14,583 nucleotides of DNA. Source: Microbacteriaceae bacterium (GTDB taxonomy: Bacteria > Actinomycetota > Actinomycetes > Actinomycetales > Microbacteriaceae). Positions 13,409-14,583 of this stretch are shown piece after piece (position 1 is the stretch's first letter; each line of letters begins with the position of its first letter). The DNA is taken from the NCBI GenBank assembly GCA_025463615.1, contig JAODAU010000352.1, positions 1 to 14,583 on the forward strand, in the 5' to 3' direction. The translations under genes were made by a program, and so were the position numbers. Under the pieces are notes generated by a model, which worked only from the letters and a program-made list of their open reading frames with translations, was not told the DNA's origin and made no database searches.

Positions 13409-13780
13409 GTGGCAAACGAGGAAACGGCGTCCGTCGACCGGCTGGCCGACGACGTGTTCGAGACGATCCGGCTGATCAAGGATGTGACGCGGGGCGCGCG
13501 ACTCCCGGCGCCGCTGGTGTACCCGGTGCTCGGCGATCTGCAGGGGTCGGCCCGGCTGCTCTCCGTGGCGCTCACCCAGCTCGCGACCGGGCTGGGGCGG
13601 TCGCTGCGCGAGTTCGAGGTCTACGAGTCGGGCGGCGGCGAGCCGAGCATGAGCGTCGCCGTGTCGCGCGACCACCTGGCGCGGGCATCCGGCCTCGCGG
13701 TCAGGCTCGCGGACGAGCTCGAGGAGGCTCAGACCGCGATCGCGCATCTGCGCGTGCGGCGGGAGTACCCGGTCGACTGA
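13409..13780 (+). CDS. Hypothetical protein, 123 aa, helical
   Basis: No family is recognised. The sequence is predicted largely helical: ASVDRLADDVFETIRLIKDV, then a Pro-rich turn (LPAPLVYPVLGDLQG), SARLLSVALTQLATGLGRSL, and a C-terminal helix HLARASGLAVRLADELEEAQ; a short Gly-rich loop (ESGGGEPS) separates the halves. There are no cysteines and no membrane span. GTG at 13409 is preferred because GAGGGGG (13394-13400) lies eight bases upstream. GTG at 13388 is the alternative; TACGGT at 13376-13381 would place a transcription start right at it, as a leaderless message. The gene is flanked on the left by repeat copy 1 and converges on the acidic-protein gene. Confidence 0.72.
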   Translation: MANEETASVDRLADDVFETIRLIKDVTRGARLPAPLVYPVLGDLQGSARLLSVALTQLATGLGRSLREFEVYESGGGEPSMSVAVSRDHLARASGLAVRLADELEEAQTAIAHLRVRREYPVD

Positions 13781-13787
13781 CCCGCGC

Positions 13788-13979
13788 CTACTCGCGCGAG
13801 GGCTCGTCGCTTTCGTCGGGCCGGAACCCGTTCACCAGTTCGTCGCCGATCTCGCTGATGAGGTTCTCGCCGCTGTTGTCCTCGTAGTGCTTGGGGTCGT
13901 CGGCGTCGCCGTCGAGACCCGGCGCGAGGCCGTTCGTCTCGTCGAAGTCGTCGATCGGTTCGTCAGTCGTCTTGCTCAT
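13788..13979 (-). CDS. Small acidic protein, 63 aa
   Basis: The family is not recognised. The product is strongly acidic (DEPIDDFDETNGL near the start, DGDADDPKHYEDNSGENLI in the middle) with a short potentially ordered segment ISEIGDELVNGF and a charged end. The open frame continues upstream through the repeat, but the ATG at 13979 is chosen because GGAGA (plus 13987-13991) precedes it by six bases. Its stop lies seven bases from that of the convergent 123-aa gene. In composition it resembles the 43-aa protein at 11983-12114. Confidence 0.68.
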   Translation of the reverse strand: MSKTTDEPIDDFDETNGLAPGLDGDADDPKHYEDNSGENLISEIGDELVNGFRPDESDEPSRE

Positions 13980-14045
13980 GGCAGTTCTCCGTCCTGCCCG
14001 GGACGGTACTCGCGCGCCCGCCCCGGCGTAAGGCCCGCTCCTCCC

Positions 14046-14134
14046 TTCACAAAACGCAGGAGATCCGTCGGGAAACCGCGGTCGCGGCATCCGCACGTCG
14101 ACGAACGCGGCAGATCTCCTGCGTTTTCGGGAGG
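14046..14134 (+). repeat. Palindromic interspersed repeat, copy 2 (89 bp)
   Basis: AAAACGCAGGAGATC (14051-14065) and its exact inverse complement (14113-14127) form the arms. A second, weaker pairing, CGTCG with CGACG (14066-14070 and 14099-14103), continues inside. The flanks TTCAC and CGGGAGG agree with copy 1 and show the same orientation, while the centre is unrelated in sequence. It sits between the acidic-protein gene and the tRNA terminator. Confidence 0.85.
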
Positions 14135-14156
14135 CCGATGGCGGCACACCGCAACG

Positions 14157-14190
14157 AAAAAGCCCGGCGGCTCGAAGGAGCGGCCGGGCT
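14157..14190 (-). terminator. Rho-independent terminator of tRNA-Lys
   Basis: On the minus strand, AGCCCGGC and GCCGGGCT pair (8 bp), then one mismatch and GCTC/GAGC around a 4-base loop, followed by TTTTT. It starts two bases after the encoded CCA end of the tRNA and is the only classical T-tailed terminator in the window. Confidence 0.9.
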
Positions 14191-14192
14191 GG

Positions 14193-14268
<76 letters not shown>

Positions 14269-14307
14269 GTGGCGTCGGCGGCGAATCCTCGCCAGCCGAA
14301 GGTCAAC

Positions 14308-14356
14308 ATTAGCAGAGCCAACGGCGCCCTTGCGAATCAGGTCCGCTGCCTAGAAT
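14308..14356. promoter_or_regulatory. Back-to-back promoters of tRNA-Lys and the peroxiredoxin gene
   Basis: Leftward, TTCGCA (plus 14331-14336) and GCTAAT (plus 14308-14313) lie 17 bases apart, about 40 bases before the tRNA. Rightward, TAGAAT (14351-14356) is a strong -10, with TTGCGA (14330-14335) at a short 15-base spacing. The two -35 elements share the self-complementary-like TTGCGAA, so the promoters overlap and may compete. Confidence 0.42.
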
Positions 14357-14389
14357 CGAGAGGGGTCACACCAGGCAGAAGGAGAAGTC

Positions 14390-14583
14390 ATGTCGGAATC
14401 CGCCAAGCTCGAAGTCGGCGAAAAGGCACCGCAGTTCACGCTCAAAGACCAGGACGGCGCGGATGTCTCGCTCACCGACTTCGCCGGTGACAACGTGATC
14501 GTCTACTTCTACCCCGCCGCGAGCACCCCCGGCTGCACCACGGAGGCCTGCGACTTCCGCGACAACATCAACTCGCTCAAGTC
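14390..14583 (+). CDS. bcp: Thioredoxin-dependent thiol peroxidase (peroxiredoxin, Bcp type), N-terminal part
   Basis: The first 64 codons are present; the rest lies beyond the window. The thioredoxin-fold start EKAPQFTLKDQDG (11-23) leads to VIVYFYPAASTPGCTTEACD (36-55): Cys49 in the PGCT motif is the peroxidatic cysteine, and Cys54 five residues later is the resolving cysteine of atypical two-cysteine Bcp enzymes. These reduce hydrogen peroxide and organic hydroperoxides in the cytoplasm with thioredoxin as electron donor. AAGGAG at 14379-14384 lies five bases before the ATG. It has its own promoter (TAGAAT at 14351-14356), divergent from tRNA-Lys. Confidence 0.95.
   Translation, partial: MSESAKLEVGEKAPQFTLKDQDGADVSLTDFAGDNVIVYFYPAASTPGCTTEACDFRDNINSLK

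Overview
The window is a GC-rich stretch from an actinobacterium. The base composition, strong GGAGG-type ribosome sites, GTG starts, the small acidic proteins and the dispersed AAAACGCAGGAGAT palindrome fit the Microbacteriaceae best, but that family assignment is an inference. I count 17 protein genes (two cut by the window edges) and one tRNA. No insertion sequence, rRNA or CRISPR array is visible.

Region 1 (1-5207) is an amine-utilisation locus. A glutamine-synthetase-like ligase, a PuuD-type gamma-glutamyl hydrolase and an aldehyde dehydrogenase form an overlapping leftward operon. A permease most like the ethanolamine permeases of the APC superfamily is transcribed divergently. Together they suggest import of a primary amine, gamma-glutamylation, oxidation, and hydrolysis to recover glutamate. 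No oxidase or alcohol dehydrogenase for the middle step is in view; it may lie beyond position 1. The 184 bp between the divergent genes holds two dyads.

Region 2 (5292-9266) starts with a small hypothetical gene and a hairpin-rich 251 bp spacer. Then come five tightly coupled leftward genes: an 83-aa hydrophobic peptide with two cysteines in its C-terminal segment, a 102-aa membrane protein, an M50-type membrane metalloprotease (HELGH), an ABC ATPase and an ABC permease. This resembles protease-plus-ABC export and immunity modules such as YydHIJ of Bacillus, but no radical SAM enzyme is present. It is the best candidate here for an undescribed peptide-secretion or bacteriocin-like system.

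Region 3 (9294-10806) is a PiT phosphate transporter with a small membrane protein directly downstream. Three tandem 11-bp GTTCA-type repeats precede it, which look like a PhoP-binding PHO box.

Region 4 (10917-13979) holds small genes: a 65-aa protein, a SAM methyltransferase with an almost leaderless promoter, a 43-aa acidic protein, a VOC-family protein paired with an HxlR-type regulator behind a clear dyad, a 123-aa protein and a 63-aa acidic protein. The last two are bracketed by two copies of an approximately 88-bp palindromic repeat.

Region 5 (14046-14583) has the second repeat copy, tRNA-Lys(CTT) with its terminator, and the start of a Bcp-type peroxiredoxin read divergently.
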